DNA of 64,000 bases from JAKFXL01 sp947085765. GTDB lineage: Bacteria; Pseudomonadota; Gammaproteobacteria; Tenderiales; Tenderiaceae. Each line of letters starts with the position of its first letter. Within the stretch, counting starts at the first letter, position 1. Below, piece after piece: positions 35,431-44,006 of this stretch. Where the stretch lies: positions 40,409 through 104,408 of the forward strand of contig CAMTXZ010000004.1 in NCBI GenBank assembly GCA_947085765.1, in the 5' to 3' direction. The position numbers were made by a program, and so were the translations under genes. The notes below the pieces were generated by a model. It was not told where the DNA came from, ran no database searches, and saw nothing but the letters and a program-made list of their open reading frames with translations.

Positions 35431-37611
35431 TTGCGGTTTATGCAACATCCAACAGACATGAATACGCGGGTTGCGGGCGTAGTCACGCGGGATGGTAGCG
35501 CTGCTGATCTCCTCCACCACCACGCCAGTGTCGGCCAGTGCGGCTGCATCAAAACGGAACCGCCGGTTGTTGTTGGAAAATATCAACCTGCCGTCCGGTT
35601 GCAACAGCTTGATAGCGTGGTGCAGCAACTCAATATAATCGCGTTGCACGTCAAAGGTCTGCTGCATCCGTTTGGAGCTGGAGAAGGTCGGCGGATCGAG
35701 GAATATCAACCCATAACGCCTGCCCCACGGGCTGCTGGCCTGCTCCGCCAACCACTGCAAGCAGTCGGCCTGCACAAAGTTGTGATCCCGCCCCTTGAAG
35801 CCATTCAACGCCATGTTACGTTTAGCCCAATCGAGATAGGTATTGGACATGTCGACGGTGGTGGTGCTTTTTGCGCCTCCCACTGCCGCGTAGACGCTGG
35901 CCGAACCGGTGTAACCAAACAGGTTGAGAAAATCCTTGTCATCGGCCAGCTCGCGCAGCTTGCGACGGGTGATGCGGTGGTCAAGAAACAGACCGGTGTC
36001 GAGATAGTCACTAAAATTCACCAGGAACTTCAGGCCACTCTCCTCCACCTCGTGAAACTCCTTGCTCTCTGCCAGCTTCTCGTACTGGGACACCCCTTTC
36101 TGGCGCTGCCGCACCTTGAGGAAGAGCTGCTCGTAAGGCAACTCGAGCACCATGGGGATCACCGCCAACGCCTCTTTTAGTCGCGCCTTGGCCTTCTCCT
36201 CCTCAATGGTCTTGGGCGCCTCATACTCCTGCACATGGACCCACAACTTTTCGCCGTGGTAGAGATCGATGGCGAGGTTGTACTCCGGCATATCGGCATC
36301 GTAGAGACGATAACAGCTGATCCCTTCGCGCTCAGCCCAGCGTCCCAGCTCCTTGAGGTTTTTACGCAACCGGTTGGCGAGCATCTCCGCCCCCGGACCC
36401 AGCTCTTCCAGACGCGCCGGACGCGGGCCACGCCCCAGGGTGATGTACCACTGCGGATCAAGTTCAAAACGCAGCAGTTTGCACTCCAGCGCACCATTAA
36501 ACATGTTGTGAGTATGGCGGGCGCGAATCCCCATCTGCTTGGCCAGGTCCGGATTACCGGTGAGGACCGCCGCCTGCCAACCACTGAACTGCTCTTTCAA
36601 TTTGGTGCCAAGCTGGGCGTAGAGGTGCACCAGTTCAGCCTCTTCACCCAGGCGTTCACCATACGGGGGATTCACCGCCAACAGCCCCGCAGTTGCGCCC
36701 GCTGGCCGAACCAGCTCATCCAGACCACGCCGCGCAATGCGGATATAATCATCCAATCCTGCCGCCGTCACGTTGGCCTGTGCGGCAAACACCGCTCTGG
36801 GGTCAATGTCGTAACCGTAAATCGCCGGCAACCGCTCCAGCCCCTGACTGCGCCGCGCCTCGGCATCATCAATCAGCCGCTGCCACAAATCAGTATCATG
36901 CTGACGCCAGGCAAAAAAACCGTAGTGGTTGCGCAGCAAACCGGGGGCTATGTCTGCGGCAATCATCGCTGCCTCGATCACCAACGTACCCGAGCCACAC
37001 ATCGGATCGACAAAGCTGCCACCTGCCGCCGCCACCTCCGGCCAACCGGATCGCAACAGAATGGCGGCGGCGAGATTCTCCTTCAACGGCGCAGTGACAC
37101 TCTCAACCCGATAGTGACGGCGATGCAGGCTCTCGCCGGAGAGGTCCAGGCTGATGGTGAGTTCATCGTGGTGAAGATGGGCGTTGATGCGGATATCGGG
37201 CTGTTCCAGATTGACCGATGGGCGCTCGCCGGTGGCGAGACGAAATTGATCAACAATCCCATCCTTGATCTTAAGCGCACCAAACTGGGTATGGCGAATG
37301 GCATCGGAACGACCAGTGAAGGCGACCGCAAAGGTGGTATGAACATCAAAATGGGTCGACCAGTCGATGGTCTGTACACCGGCATAGAGGCTCTCTTCAG
37401 AGTCCACAGCAAAGCTGGCTAGCGGCAACAGTACCCGTCCGGCAGTCCGCGACCAAAGACAGACACAATAAGCGGTCTCCATTGAACCCTTGAACTCGAC
37501 GCCGGCAGGCTGCTCACGCACCGCCTCTGCCCCAAGCATGGGCAATTCGGCCAATAGAGAGGCCACCATGCCCTTAGGCACGGTGGCAAAAAATTGCAGT
37601 TGGGTGTTCAT
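35428..37611 (-). CDS. rlmL: bifunctional 23S rRNA methyltransferase RlmKL
   Basis: Fused enzyme making m2G2445 and m7G2069. 727 residues, close to E. coli RlmL. An N-terminal THUMP domain; the first methyltransferase (RlmL part) with FVDPMCGSGTLVIEAA and the catalytic NPPYGE; then the RlmK part from about residue 480 with NLFGYTGSASVYAA and FLDPPTFSSSKR. Convergent with the chemoreceptor gene. Confidence 0.96.
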   Translation of the reverse strand: MNTQLQFFATVPKGMVASLLAELPMLGAEAVREQPAGVEFKGSMETAYCVCLWSRTAGRVLLPLASFAVDSEESLYAGVQTIDWSTHFDVHTTFAVAFTGRSDAIRHTQFGALKIKDGIVDQFRLATGERPSVNLEQPDIRINAHLHHDELTISLDLSGESLHRRHYRVESVTAPLKENLAAAILLRSGWPEVAAAGGSFVDPMCGSGTLVIEAAMIAADIAPGLLRNHYGFFAWRQHDTDLWQRLIDDAEARRSQGLERLPAIYGYDIDPRAVFAAQANVTAAGLDDYIRIARRGLDELVRPAGATAGLLAVNPPYGERLGEEAELVHLYAQLGTKLKEQFSGWQAAVLTGNPDLAKQMGIRARHTHNMFNGALECKLLRFELDPQWYITLGRGPRPARLEELGPGAEMLANRLRKNLKELGRWAEREGISCYRLYDADMPEYNLAIDLYHGEKLWVHVQEYEAPKTIEEEKAKARLKEALAVIPMVLELPYEQLFLKVRQRQKGVSQYEKLAESKEFHEVEESGLKFLVNFSDYLDTGLFLDHRITRRKLRELADDKDFLNLFGYTGSASVYAAVGGAKSTTTVDMSNTYLDWAKRNMALNGFKGRDHNFVQADCLQWLAEQASSPWGRRYGLIFLDPPTFSSSKRMQQTFDVQRDYIELLHHAIKLLQPDGRLIFSNNNRRFRFDAAALADTGVVVEEISSATIPRDYARNPRIHVCWMLHKPQ

Positions 37612-37622
37612 GAGTATGCCTT

Positions 37623-37669
37623 CGTCAGGCAGACCTGACGTGCTGAATGGCTAGTCGAAAAAACTAGCC
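37623..37669. other. two tandem hairpins between fabB and rlmKL
   Basis: CGTCAGG-CAGA-CCTGACG (37623-37640) and GGCTAGT-N7-ACTAGCC (37649-37669). The second includes the fabB stop codon. Neither has a T-run on the minus strand, so they may stabilise the fabB mRNA end or weaken readthrough into rlmKL rather than terminate it. Confidence 0.45.
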
Positions 37670-38884
37670 GTGATAACGCTGGAAGACGAGGCAGGCATTG
37701 GTGCCGCCAAAACCGAAGCTATTGGAAAGGATGGTATTAATCTCAACGTTGGTTTTGGTCTCAAGTAGGATCGGCATCCCTTCGGCGGCGGCATCGAGGT
37801 TATCGATATTGGCCGATGCAACCAGGAAATTATGTTGCATCATCAGTAATGAATAGATCGCCTCGTTGACACCGGCGGCTCCCAAGGCGTGGCCCGTCAG
37901 TGACTTGGTGGAGCTGATAGCAGGCATCTCACCATCACCAAAAGCCGCACGAATTGCCTCCAGCTCCTTCATGTCACCAGCAGGTGTGCTGGTACCATGG
38001 GCGTTGATGTAGTCCACCTTGCCCTTCACCCCCTCCAGCGCCAGCCGCATACAACGTGCAGCCCCTTCGCCTGACGGTTGCACCATGTCAAAACCATCAG
38101 AGGTGGCGCCATATCCGACCAGTTCAGCGTAGATTTTGGCGCCACGCGCCTGGGCATGCTCCAATGCCTCCAATACCAGCAGACCACCACCGCCGGAGAT
38201 GACAAAACCATCACGATCAGCGTCATAAGCACGTGAGGCCTTGGTAGGTGTCTCGTTATATTTGGAAGAGAGCGCCCCCATGGCATCAAACATCATGGAG
38301 CCTTCCCAGCCCAGCTCTTCACCCCCACCCGCAAAAACCACATCCTGTTTGCCTAGCTGAATCTGTTCCATCGCACTCCCGATACAGTGAGCGCTGGTAG
38401 AACAAGCAGAGCTGATGGAGTAGTTGACACCCTTGATCTTAAAAGCGGTGGCCAGATTGGCCGAGGTGGTACTGCCCATGGTCTTCGGCACCATGTAGGG
38501 ACCCACACGACGAATCCCCTTTTCCCGCAGAATATCAGCAGCGGCAACAGTGCTGGCGTGAGAGGCGCCACCCGATCCCACAATCAAGCCGGCGCGGGGA
38601 TTAGAGACCTGTGCCTCATTCAATCCGGCATCTTCAATCGCCTGCTGCATGGCGATATAGTTAAAGGCCGCCGCATCGCCCATGAAACGGCGCAGCTTGC
38701 GGTCAATCAAGGCCTCAGTATCGATATTAATAGAGCCATGGACATGCGAACGAAATCCCATCTCCGCATATTGAGGCGAAAATTCGATGCCGGAACGACC
38801 AGCCTTTAGCGCATCGACAACCTCATGCTGGTTATTACCAATACTGGAAACAACTCCGATTCCTGTGACAACTACACGTCTCAC
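37664..38884 (-). CDS. fabB: 3-oxoacyl-ACP synthase I
   Basis: Condensing enzyme needed to elongate unsaturated acyl-ACPs. 406 residues. Active-site Cys in SSACSTSAHCIG, the two His residues in NAHGTSTPAGD and TGHALGAAG, and the FGFGGTNAC C-terminal loop. Follows fabA by 11 nt, the usual fabAB operon. Confidence 0.97.
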   Translation of the reverse strand: MRRVVVTGIGVVSSIGNNQHEVVDALKAGRSGIEFSPQYAEMGFRSHVHGSINIDTEALIDRKLRRFMGDAAAFNYIAMQQAIEDAGLNEAQVSNPRAGLIVGSGGASHASTVAAADILREKGIRRVGPYMVPKTMGSTTSANLATAFKIKGVNYSISSACSTSAHCIGSAMEQIQLGKQDVVFAGGGEELGWEGSMMFDAMGALSSKYNETPTKASRAYDADRDGFVISGGGGLLVLEALEHAQARGAKIYAELVGYGATSDGFDMVQPSGEGAARCMRLALEGVKGKVDYINAHGTSTPAGDMKELEAIRAAFGDGEMPAISSTKSLTGHALGAAGVNEAIYSLLMMQHNFLVASANIDNLDAAAEGMPILLETKTNVEINTILSNSFGFGGTNACLVFQRYHG

Positions 38885-38895
38885 CGGTCACACCC

Positions 38896-39411
38896 TCACA
38901 TATTTTCAGTGGAAGTAAACAAACCTACCCGAAGATCTTTGGCAGTATAAATCACCTTGCCATCAACCAGCATCTCCGCATCACCAACGCCCATAAATAA
39001 CTTACGCATAATCACTCTGTTCATATCGATACGGTAGGTCACAAGCTTTTTGTCAGGGGTAACCTGGCCGCGAAAGCCAACCTCACCGACACCCAGCGCC
39101 CGACCACGTCCAGGACCACCGCACCAGCCGAGGAAAAAACCGATCAGCTGCCACATCGCATCCAGGCCCAGGCAACCTGGCATCACCGGATCACCCTGGA
39201 AGTGGCAATCAAAAAACCAGAGATCAGGGGTTATGTCGAGTTCAGCGACAATCTGACCCTTGCCATGGCTGCCACCATCTCTATTGATGGAGGTAATACG
39301 ATCAAACATCAACATGGGTGGCAGTGGCAGCTGCGCATTACCCAGACCAAACAGCTCACCGCGCCCGCAGGTCAGCAGCTCATCCCGTGTATAACTATTT
39401 TTTGTCTGCAT
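38896..39411 (-). CDS. fabA: 3-hydroxydecanoyl-ACP dehydratase/isomerase
   Basis: Dehydrates and isomerises 10-carbon acyl-ACP, opening unsaturated fatty acid synthesis. 171 residues, the standard size. Catalytic His and Asp lie in FDCHFQGDPVMPGCLGLDAM. The frame extends to 39537, but MQTKNSYTRDELL is the family start. No clear Shine-Dalgarno. The 211-nt region upstream shows a 13-bp direct repeat and no FabR- or DesT-like site I can recognise. Confidence 0.97.
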   Translation of the reverse strand: MQTKNSYTRDELLTCGRGELFGLGNAQLPLPPMLMFDRITSINRDGGSHGKGQIVAELDITPDLWFFDCHFQGDPVMPGCLGLDAMWQLIGFFLGWCGGPGRGRALGVGEVGFRGQVTPDKKLVTYRIDMNRVIMRKLFMGVGDAEMLVDGKVIYTAKDLRVGLFTSTENM

Positions 39412-39584
39412 AACTATATGTTTTTTTCTATCGTTTTTGGAGTTCAGCAGAACAAGGGCCACAACCATCACTGCCCGCGACTGAAACAACTCCCACCCAA
39501 AGATTAAATGACCGCAAATGGTAGCAGAAACGCTCATTTGGCAAGCCGCACATTAACAGAAACCTTATTAATGAGCAAAATGAT

Positions 39585-39615
39585 CAAAAATACAACAGGT
39601 TACAAAAATACAACA
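39585..39615. repeat. 13-bp direct repeat upstream of fabA
   Basis: CAAAAATACAACA occurs at 39585-39597 and again at 39603-39615, an 18-bp period, between trmO and fabA. It could be tandem operator sites or chance A-rich sequence. Confidence 0.3.
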
Positions 39616-39622
39616 CACTCTA

Positions 39623-40333
39623 TCAAGCGATTTCACACAACGCTACCACCTCAGCGCAGCCCTCTTTCTGCACTCGCCAGCGCACATCAAGATCGTACAG
39701 ACGGATGCCAAACACCCTGTTGTGCTCAGCAGCGCGCCGGTACGCCGGGCGCGGGTCAAGGCTGATCACAGATTCGATCAGATCGGCCAGCTCTGGCCAG
39801 CGTTGCTCATATTGATGGCAAGCCGCCTGGGCCGCGGTACTGAAAGAGACCATCAACGTCGCAACAGGAGGCTGCTGGGCATAACCAGCATGAGCGCCAG
39901 GTATGGCGTCCGCATAAGGTAGATAGGGTTTGATATCCAACACTGGAGTTGCTTCGATCAGGTCCAGCCCAGAGAGCCGCAGCCGGGTGCGCCCCTCATG
40001 GTGAAAAACCTCCTCCAGCCTCACTACCGACAAACCAATGGGGTTAGGGCGATGGGTCGCACGGGTGGCAAACACGCCAAGCTTTTTATTGCCACCCAGG
40101 CGCGGCGGACGTACTGCCAGACGCACCTCATCCTCAAGGCAGTGGTGAAAGACAAAGGTGATCCAGAGGTGCGAAAACGCCTCAAGTCCGACAACCGCCT
40201 CGGCCCGATCATAGGGAGGGAAAAGTTCAATTTCACCGCGCGCGCCCTTCACCAACCCCGGCTGACGCGGGACACCAAACTTATCTTTAAAACAGGAGTG
40301 GATAATGCCAATCGTATTAAAACTGTAGTGCAA
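39623..40333 (-). CDS. trmO: tRNA (N6-threonylcarbamoyladenosine-37-N6)-methyltransferase TrmO
   Basis: Methylates t6A37 of ACY-decoding tRNAs to m6t6A. 236 residues. The UPF0066 core includes KFGVPRQPGLVKGARGEIEL, LEAFSHLWITFVFH, RATHRPNPIGLSVV and DIKPYLPYADA, followed by the gammaproteobacterial C-terminal domain. It begins with TTG: GGAG lies 7 nt upstream, and the next residues HYSFNTIGIIHS match the family. An intrinsic terminator sits only about 10 nt upstream of this start. Confidence 0.93.
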   Translation of the reverse strand: MHYSFNTIGIIHSCFKDKFGVPRQPGLVKGARGEIELFPPYDRAEAVVGLEAFSHLWITFVFHHCLEDEVRLAVRPPRLGGNKKLGVFATRATHRPNPIGLSVVRLEEVFHHEGRTRLRLSGLDLIEATPVLDIKPYLPYADAIPGAHAGYAQQPPVATLMVSFSTAAQAACHQYEQRWPELADLIESVISLDPRPAYRRAAEHNRVFGIRLYDLDVRWRVQKEGCAEVVALCEIA

Positions 40334-40342
40334 TCGAAAGCT

Positions 40343-40376
40343 CCATCAAAAACAAAGGGCCACTCAGGTGGCCCTT
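40343..40376 (-). terminator. intrinsic terminator between the 33-residue ORF and trmO
   Basis: AAGGGCCAC / GTGGCCCTT stem (arms 40355-40363 and 40368-40376), followed on the minus strand by TTTGTTTTTG. It ends the transcript of the small ORF and lies within the trmO leader, so it may act as an attenuator. Confidence 0.8.
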
Positions 40377-40420
40377 CAAAAGTTACTTATTAAGAAAACC
40401 GGTCAAACACTATACCAAAG

Positions 40421-40522
40421 CTACATCAACATGCTGCCTATAAGCCCCACAACCAGCAAGATTACCGATGCCCCGACTACAATGATTACATCATCATCAC
40501 CCGCACTACGCTGTCCAACCAT
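40421..40522 (-). CDS. 33-residue single-pass membrane peptide
   Basis: A short ORF: N-terminus MVGQRSAGDDD, then about 20 uninterrupted Val/Ile/Leu/Gly residues forming one TM helix (residues 12-33), and a TAG stop. Support comes from a strong Shine-Dalgarno AGGAG (40530-40534) spaced 7 nt from the ATG, a protein-like charge pattern, and an intrinsic terminator downstream. No family recognised. It lies 140 nt after the ABC-binding-protein gene on the same strand, separated by an inverted repeat. It could be the last gene of that group or have its own promoter. Confidence 0.65.
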   Translation of the reverse strand: MVGQRSAGDDDVIIVVGASVILLVVGLIGSMLM

Positions 40523-40601
40523 TATATATCTCCTAGAGAGTATAAAAATTGAGAACCGCCGTTTTATCCAGGCAAAGCCAACACCACCCGTCAACAACGC
40601 C

Positions 40602-40668
40602 CGTTAGTAACATAGTTAAAAGGTAGTGAATTACAAGGTGACAACACAAAGCTACTTTGTTACTAACG
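40602..40668. repeat. long inverted repeat with inner palindrome
   Basis: CGTTAGTAAC (40602-40611) and GTTACTAACG (40659-40668) are exact 10-bp complements. Overlapping the right arm is a second palindrome, ACAAAG-CTA-CTTTGT (40646-40660). The structure spans the stop codon of the binding-protein gene and the space before the 33-residue ORF. Confidence 0.5.
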
Positions 40669-41589
40669 CGGCAAGGCAGTCTCGACAGACTCCAGGTATC
40701 TCTGCAACTCCTCTGCACTCTTGCTTTTAATCCCCATTTGGCGGGCAACCACTTCATTCACCATCACAGAGAAATATTTTGGCGCCGAGCGCTGCGCGAT
40801 AGCGCTATAACATGGTCGTCCCAGGCAATTGAACATCTCCGCAGTTTGACGACCAATCTGCTCCGGCGTAGAGAAAAGCGCCAACATCGCCCCCGCCTTT
40901 AAAAACGACTCCGAATAGACTACCAGCGGCCGTTTATGACGAAAGCTGGCCAGCAACACCTCCTGTACCACTCGACGATTATAAAAAAACGGGTCAGGTA
41001 AAAGCAGTACCGCATCGCTGTCGGCAAATACGTTTTTGAGCAGGTTCGAAAGCTTGTTACTAGTGACAAGGTCTGCCTGGATGAGATGAAGCTTGGCCAC
41101 ATCAACGATTTTTTTAATTTCATCAGAGTAGGCAGCAGATGTCTCACCATGCAGATAACCTATCGCGGCCGTCTCCGGCATGGCGGAACGTACCAGCTGA
41201 ACATAACGCCTTGGCGGTTGATCAATATAGAGCAGTTTGTGCTGCGGCATTAACATACCGTTATCATGCAGCCATTCATAACTGCTAAGCGGCAACATGG
41301 TGTAGATGAGCGACTTATTCAGCAGATCACGCCCTGCCAACGCCTTGGCAGCATCAAAGCCAGCAATAATAATTGCGCTATATGGAGTCAAATCCAGCAG
41401 GGCAATATCATCTGCTGAACGAACATCCATCTCATCTACCCCGCCCTTGACCAGTGCCCCCAGCACACCTCGCTGGAACTCCTGATAAATCGGGCTATCC
41501 TGGCTGGTGATTAATAGCAGGCGAGCGTGAGCAGTGGCACTGAATAACAGCGCCAGGATTCCCAACAATAAAACTCGTAATAACCACAT
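40663..41589 (-). CDS. ABC-type substrate-binding protein (PF04392-like), orphan
   Basis: 308 residues with a signal peptide (MWLLRVLLLGILALLFSATAHA). The periplasmic-binding-protein-like fold resembles the ABC_sub_bind family: RLLLITSQDSPIYQEFQRG near the start, AIGYLHGETSAAYSDEI in the middle, VLLLPDPFFYNRRVVQEVLLASFRHKRP later. No permease or ATPase is nearby; instead it follows a TonB receptor gene by 57 nt. In other bacteria such orphan proteins often pair with TonB receptors or feed sensory proteins. The substrate cannot be read from the sequence. Confidence 0.8.
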   Translation of the reverse strand: MWLLRVLLLGILALLFSATAHARLLLITSQDSPIYQEFQRGVLGALVKGGVDEMDVRSADDIALLDLTPYSAIIIAGFDAAKALAGRDLLNKSLIYTMLPLSSYEWLHDNGMLMPQHKLLYIDQPPRRYVQLVRSAMPETAAIGYLHGETSAAYSDEIKKIVDVAKLHLIQADLVTSNKLSNLLKNVFADSDAVLLLPDPFFYNRRVVQEVLLASFRHKRPLVVYSESFLKAGAMLALFSTPEQIGRQTAEMFNCLGRPCYSAIAQRSAPKYFSVMVNEVVARQMGIKSKSAEELQRYLESVETALPR

Positions 41590-41646
41590 CAGCTATTTAC
41601 CCGCCTACACTTAAACCGCCCCCACGGTTTTTAACCACTTACCCAC

Positions 41647-43746
41647 TCAGTCCAGTTTCACTTTGACACTCACGTATACCGAAGGATATACCTCATTTAA
41701 CACCGCATAATTGGTCTTGGGACGCAAAACCTCCATCTCTTCATATTTGCCAAGTACGTTTCTCGCCGCCAAGGCTATCTCAACCTCATCACTCAACACC
41801 TCAAATTTCCTTGCGAGTTTCAGATCGAGACGCCGCACCGGATCACGTACTCTGTCAGCACTACCAGAATCCCAACTCTGCACTTTGTCGGTAAAGTAGT
41901 AGCCGATTCCAGCACTGTAACCTTGGCTGAAGTCTTTCATATAAAGCAGGCTAAACGAGTGCTTCGGCGCGCGCCTTGAGTCCACTATTGCATCAATATT
42001 ACCCGTGACAGGATTCTTCAATATCCTGTCGTTTTTGATGCGGGCATAGCCAAAGTAAAGATTGGAGTTGTCGTCAAAAGTAAGCTTGGACTCAAGTTCC
42101 ACCCCTCTTATGAAATAGACATTGCGGTTAACAAAGACAGAGTGACGATTGTCCAGATCTCCCGGCACCGGACTGACTCCACGTGTGCCCAACAGGTCAT
42201 CAAGATCATCGTGGAATATCTTAACATCCAGCTCAACCCTACCCCGAATAGGCATGCCGTGATAGCCCAGCTCAAAGGAGGTGATTTTTTCCACACCCAC
42301 CTGGCGCGTGCCAACATCGTACCCTTGATAGATAGCAGGCCCAGGGGCAACAACCGTCGAACCGCTGTAGTAATTTGATGGACCGAAAAAGGCGTACTTA
42401 GCCGCATATTCATACATCGACGGGGTACGGATCGCCTTAGAGCCAGTCAAGCGCACACTCTGAACAGGTGAAAAGCGGTAGTTCACCCCGGCACGTGGCG
42501 AGATATTCGTGCCAGTGGTGCTGTAATCCTCAATCATTGCCCCAGCATTAACTAGCCAAGGGTTGCTTACATCCCATTCCAGATTCATAAAGGCGTGTTT
42601 GAGATGATTGTGGACCTCAGTCTCGGCCATCAGATTTGCCCCTCCCCATACCTGGTCATCACGCAAACCACCGCCCCAGGCAGCGCGCAGCCCCTCGGCG
42701 ATATTGACGTTATGTTGTAACTCCAGATCATAACGGTGGGTATACATACCAAAATCAACTGCCATCGGTTCTACTACCCAGTCAAGGCCACCTGACGAAG
42801 CCAGGGTAATTGGCAGGGTCTGAAATGTTTCAAAGTTGCGTAGATAGATATGATAAAACTGCACCGCCACGCTCTCACCCACACCCAAAGTTCGTTCCCA
42901 CTTAAGCTGTTGATGGTGCTGCAATTCGGTCTTTTCACGATTGGGACTCAGCGCATTGAGGGTAGAGCGGTTTTCCACCCCCCGCGGCCCGGTACCAACA
43001 CCGGCATCAAATGCAAGTATGTCAGTATTATTAATGGTGTATTCACCCCGGACAGATGCCGTCTGGGTACGTTTGTAATCAAAGCGCTCCTGAAAGCCAT
43101 CATCGTCAACAAAACCTGCCGTTACCCGGTAGTCAAGCTTGCCGTTAGTGCCACCATGACGCAGAAACACCTCACGCACCCCCTCATCCCCGAGGTTAGT
43201 CTTCACCGCGGTCCCTCGATCCAACACCACATGGCGAGTGATAATATTGATCACACCCAAAAATGAGTTGGCGCCATAACTGGCAGAGTTAGGGCCACGT
43301 ACCACCTCGATCCTCTCGATATCATCAATCGTTATCGGCAATGTTGACCAAGCGATGCCACCAATAGCATGCACATAAACAGCACGGCCATCGATCATCA
43401 CCTGCATCTGGCGGGCATACCTGTCCTCAGACAGGTGGTAACTCACAGAGGCGGTCGCGCCATCGTGATATCCCACCATAAAGCCCGGCACCAGCCGAAA
43501 CAGCTCGGGAATCTCACGCGCCCCCGACGCTTCTATCATACGTCGGTCAATCACACTCACCGCCACTGGCGCATCAACCACAGGCTGCGACATACGGGTC
43601 GCCGACATCACCACCGGCAGCTCTCCCCAAAAGGCCTGCTCAGACAAAGGTGGTTCCATCTCACTGGCATGCAGAGCAGTAGCCACCAACGGCAACATCA
43701 CCAGCCCCACACATCTATGTTTTTTATTATTTTTAGTATCGCGCAC
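41647..43746 (-). CDS. TonB-dependent outer-membrane receptor
   Basis: 699 residues. Signal peptide, then a plug domain with a TonB-box-like LPVVMSATR, SGAREIPELFRLVPGFMVG, MIDGRAVYVHAIGGIAWSTLPI and IERIEVVRGPNSASYGANSFLGVINIITR, then a beta-barrel rich in alternating aromatic strands. It begins with GTG, GGGGAG being 7 nt upstream. The last residues are VYVSVKVKLD, so the C-terminus lacks the usual terminal aromatic residue. Followed by an orphan binding protein. Ligand unknown; the plug type recalls receptors often labelled for vitamin B12 or siderophores, but nothing here proves it. Confidence 0.9.
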   Translation of the reverse strand: MRDTKNNKKHRCVGLVMLPLVATALHASEMEPPLSEQAFWGELPVVMSATRMSQPVVDAPVAVSVIDRRMIEASGAREIPELFRLVPGFMVGYHDGATASVSYHLSEDRYARQMQVMIDGRAVYVHAIGGIAWSTLPITIDDIERIEVVRGPNSASYGANSFLGVINIITRHVVLDRGTAVKTNLGDEGVREVFLRHGGTNGKLDYRVTAGFVDDDGFQERFDYKRTQTASVRGEYTINNTDILAFDAGVGTGPRGVENRSTLNALSPNREKTELQHHQQLKWERTLGVGESVAVQFYHIYLRNFETFQTLPITLASSGGLDWVVEPMAVDFGMYTHRYDLELQHNVNIAEGLRAAWGGGLRDDQVWGGANLMAETEVHNHLKHAFMNLEWDVSNPWLVNAGAMIEDYSTTGTNISPRAGVNYRFSPVQSVRLTGSKAIRTPSMYEYAAKYAFFGPSNYYSGSTVVAPGPAIYQGYDVGTRQVGVEKITSFELGYHGMPIRGRVELDVKIFHDDLDDLLGTRGVSPVPGDLDNRHSVFVNRNVYFIRGVELESKLTFDDNSNLYFGYARIKNDRILKNPVTGNIDAIVDSRRAPKHSFSLLYMKDFSQGYSAGIGYYFTDKVQSWDSGSADRVRDPVRRLDLKLARKFEVLSDEVEIALAARNVLGKYEEMEVLRPKTNYAVLNEVYPSVYVSVKVKLD

Positions 43747-44006
43747 TCAATCACTCCCCATTTACACCAGCTCTAAAAACACCCCCGGCCGCCATCTTAG
43801 TCAATCATAGCCAGCTTATATAGCACCAATATGCCCCTCACAACCATCACCGCTAACAAAAGCCGATCGTTGCCACTGCTGTAAACATACCACTCAAGGC
43901 AGTAGCCGCATTACCAAAAGGGCTCGATTGAGATTCAGCTTTATCCGTCCATGGGTCGATAACCACAACAGACCCCACCATCTTCACAGACAGAAAGGGC
44001 GCGGCC

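Noticed and set aside
36235..37422. 395-codon open frame on the + strand opposite rlmKL
   Set aside because: Antisense shadow of a well conserved gene, with no ribosome-binding site or recognisable domain.
43853..43987. Possible short minus-strand peptide (MVGSVVVIDPWTDK...) upstream of the acyl-CoA dehydrogenase
   Set aside because: The sequence looks somewhat protein-like, but there is no Shine-Dalgarno, no room for a promoter outside the dehydrogenase gene and no terminator. Kept only as a weak possibility.
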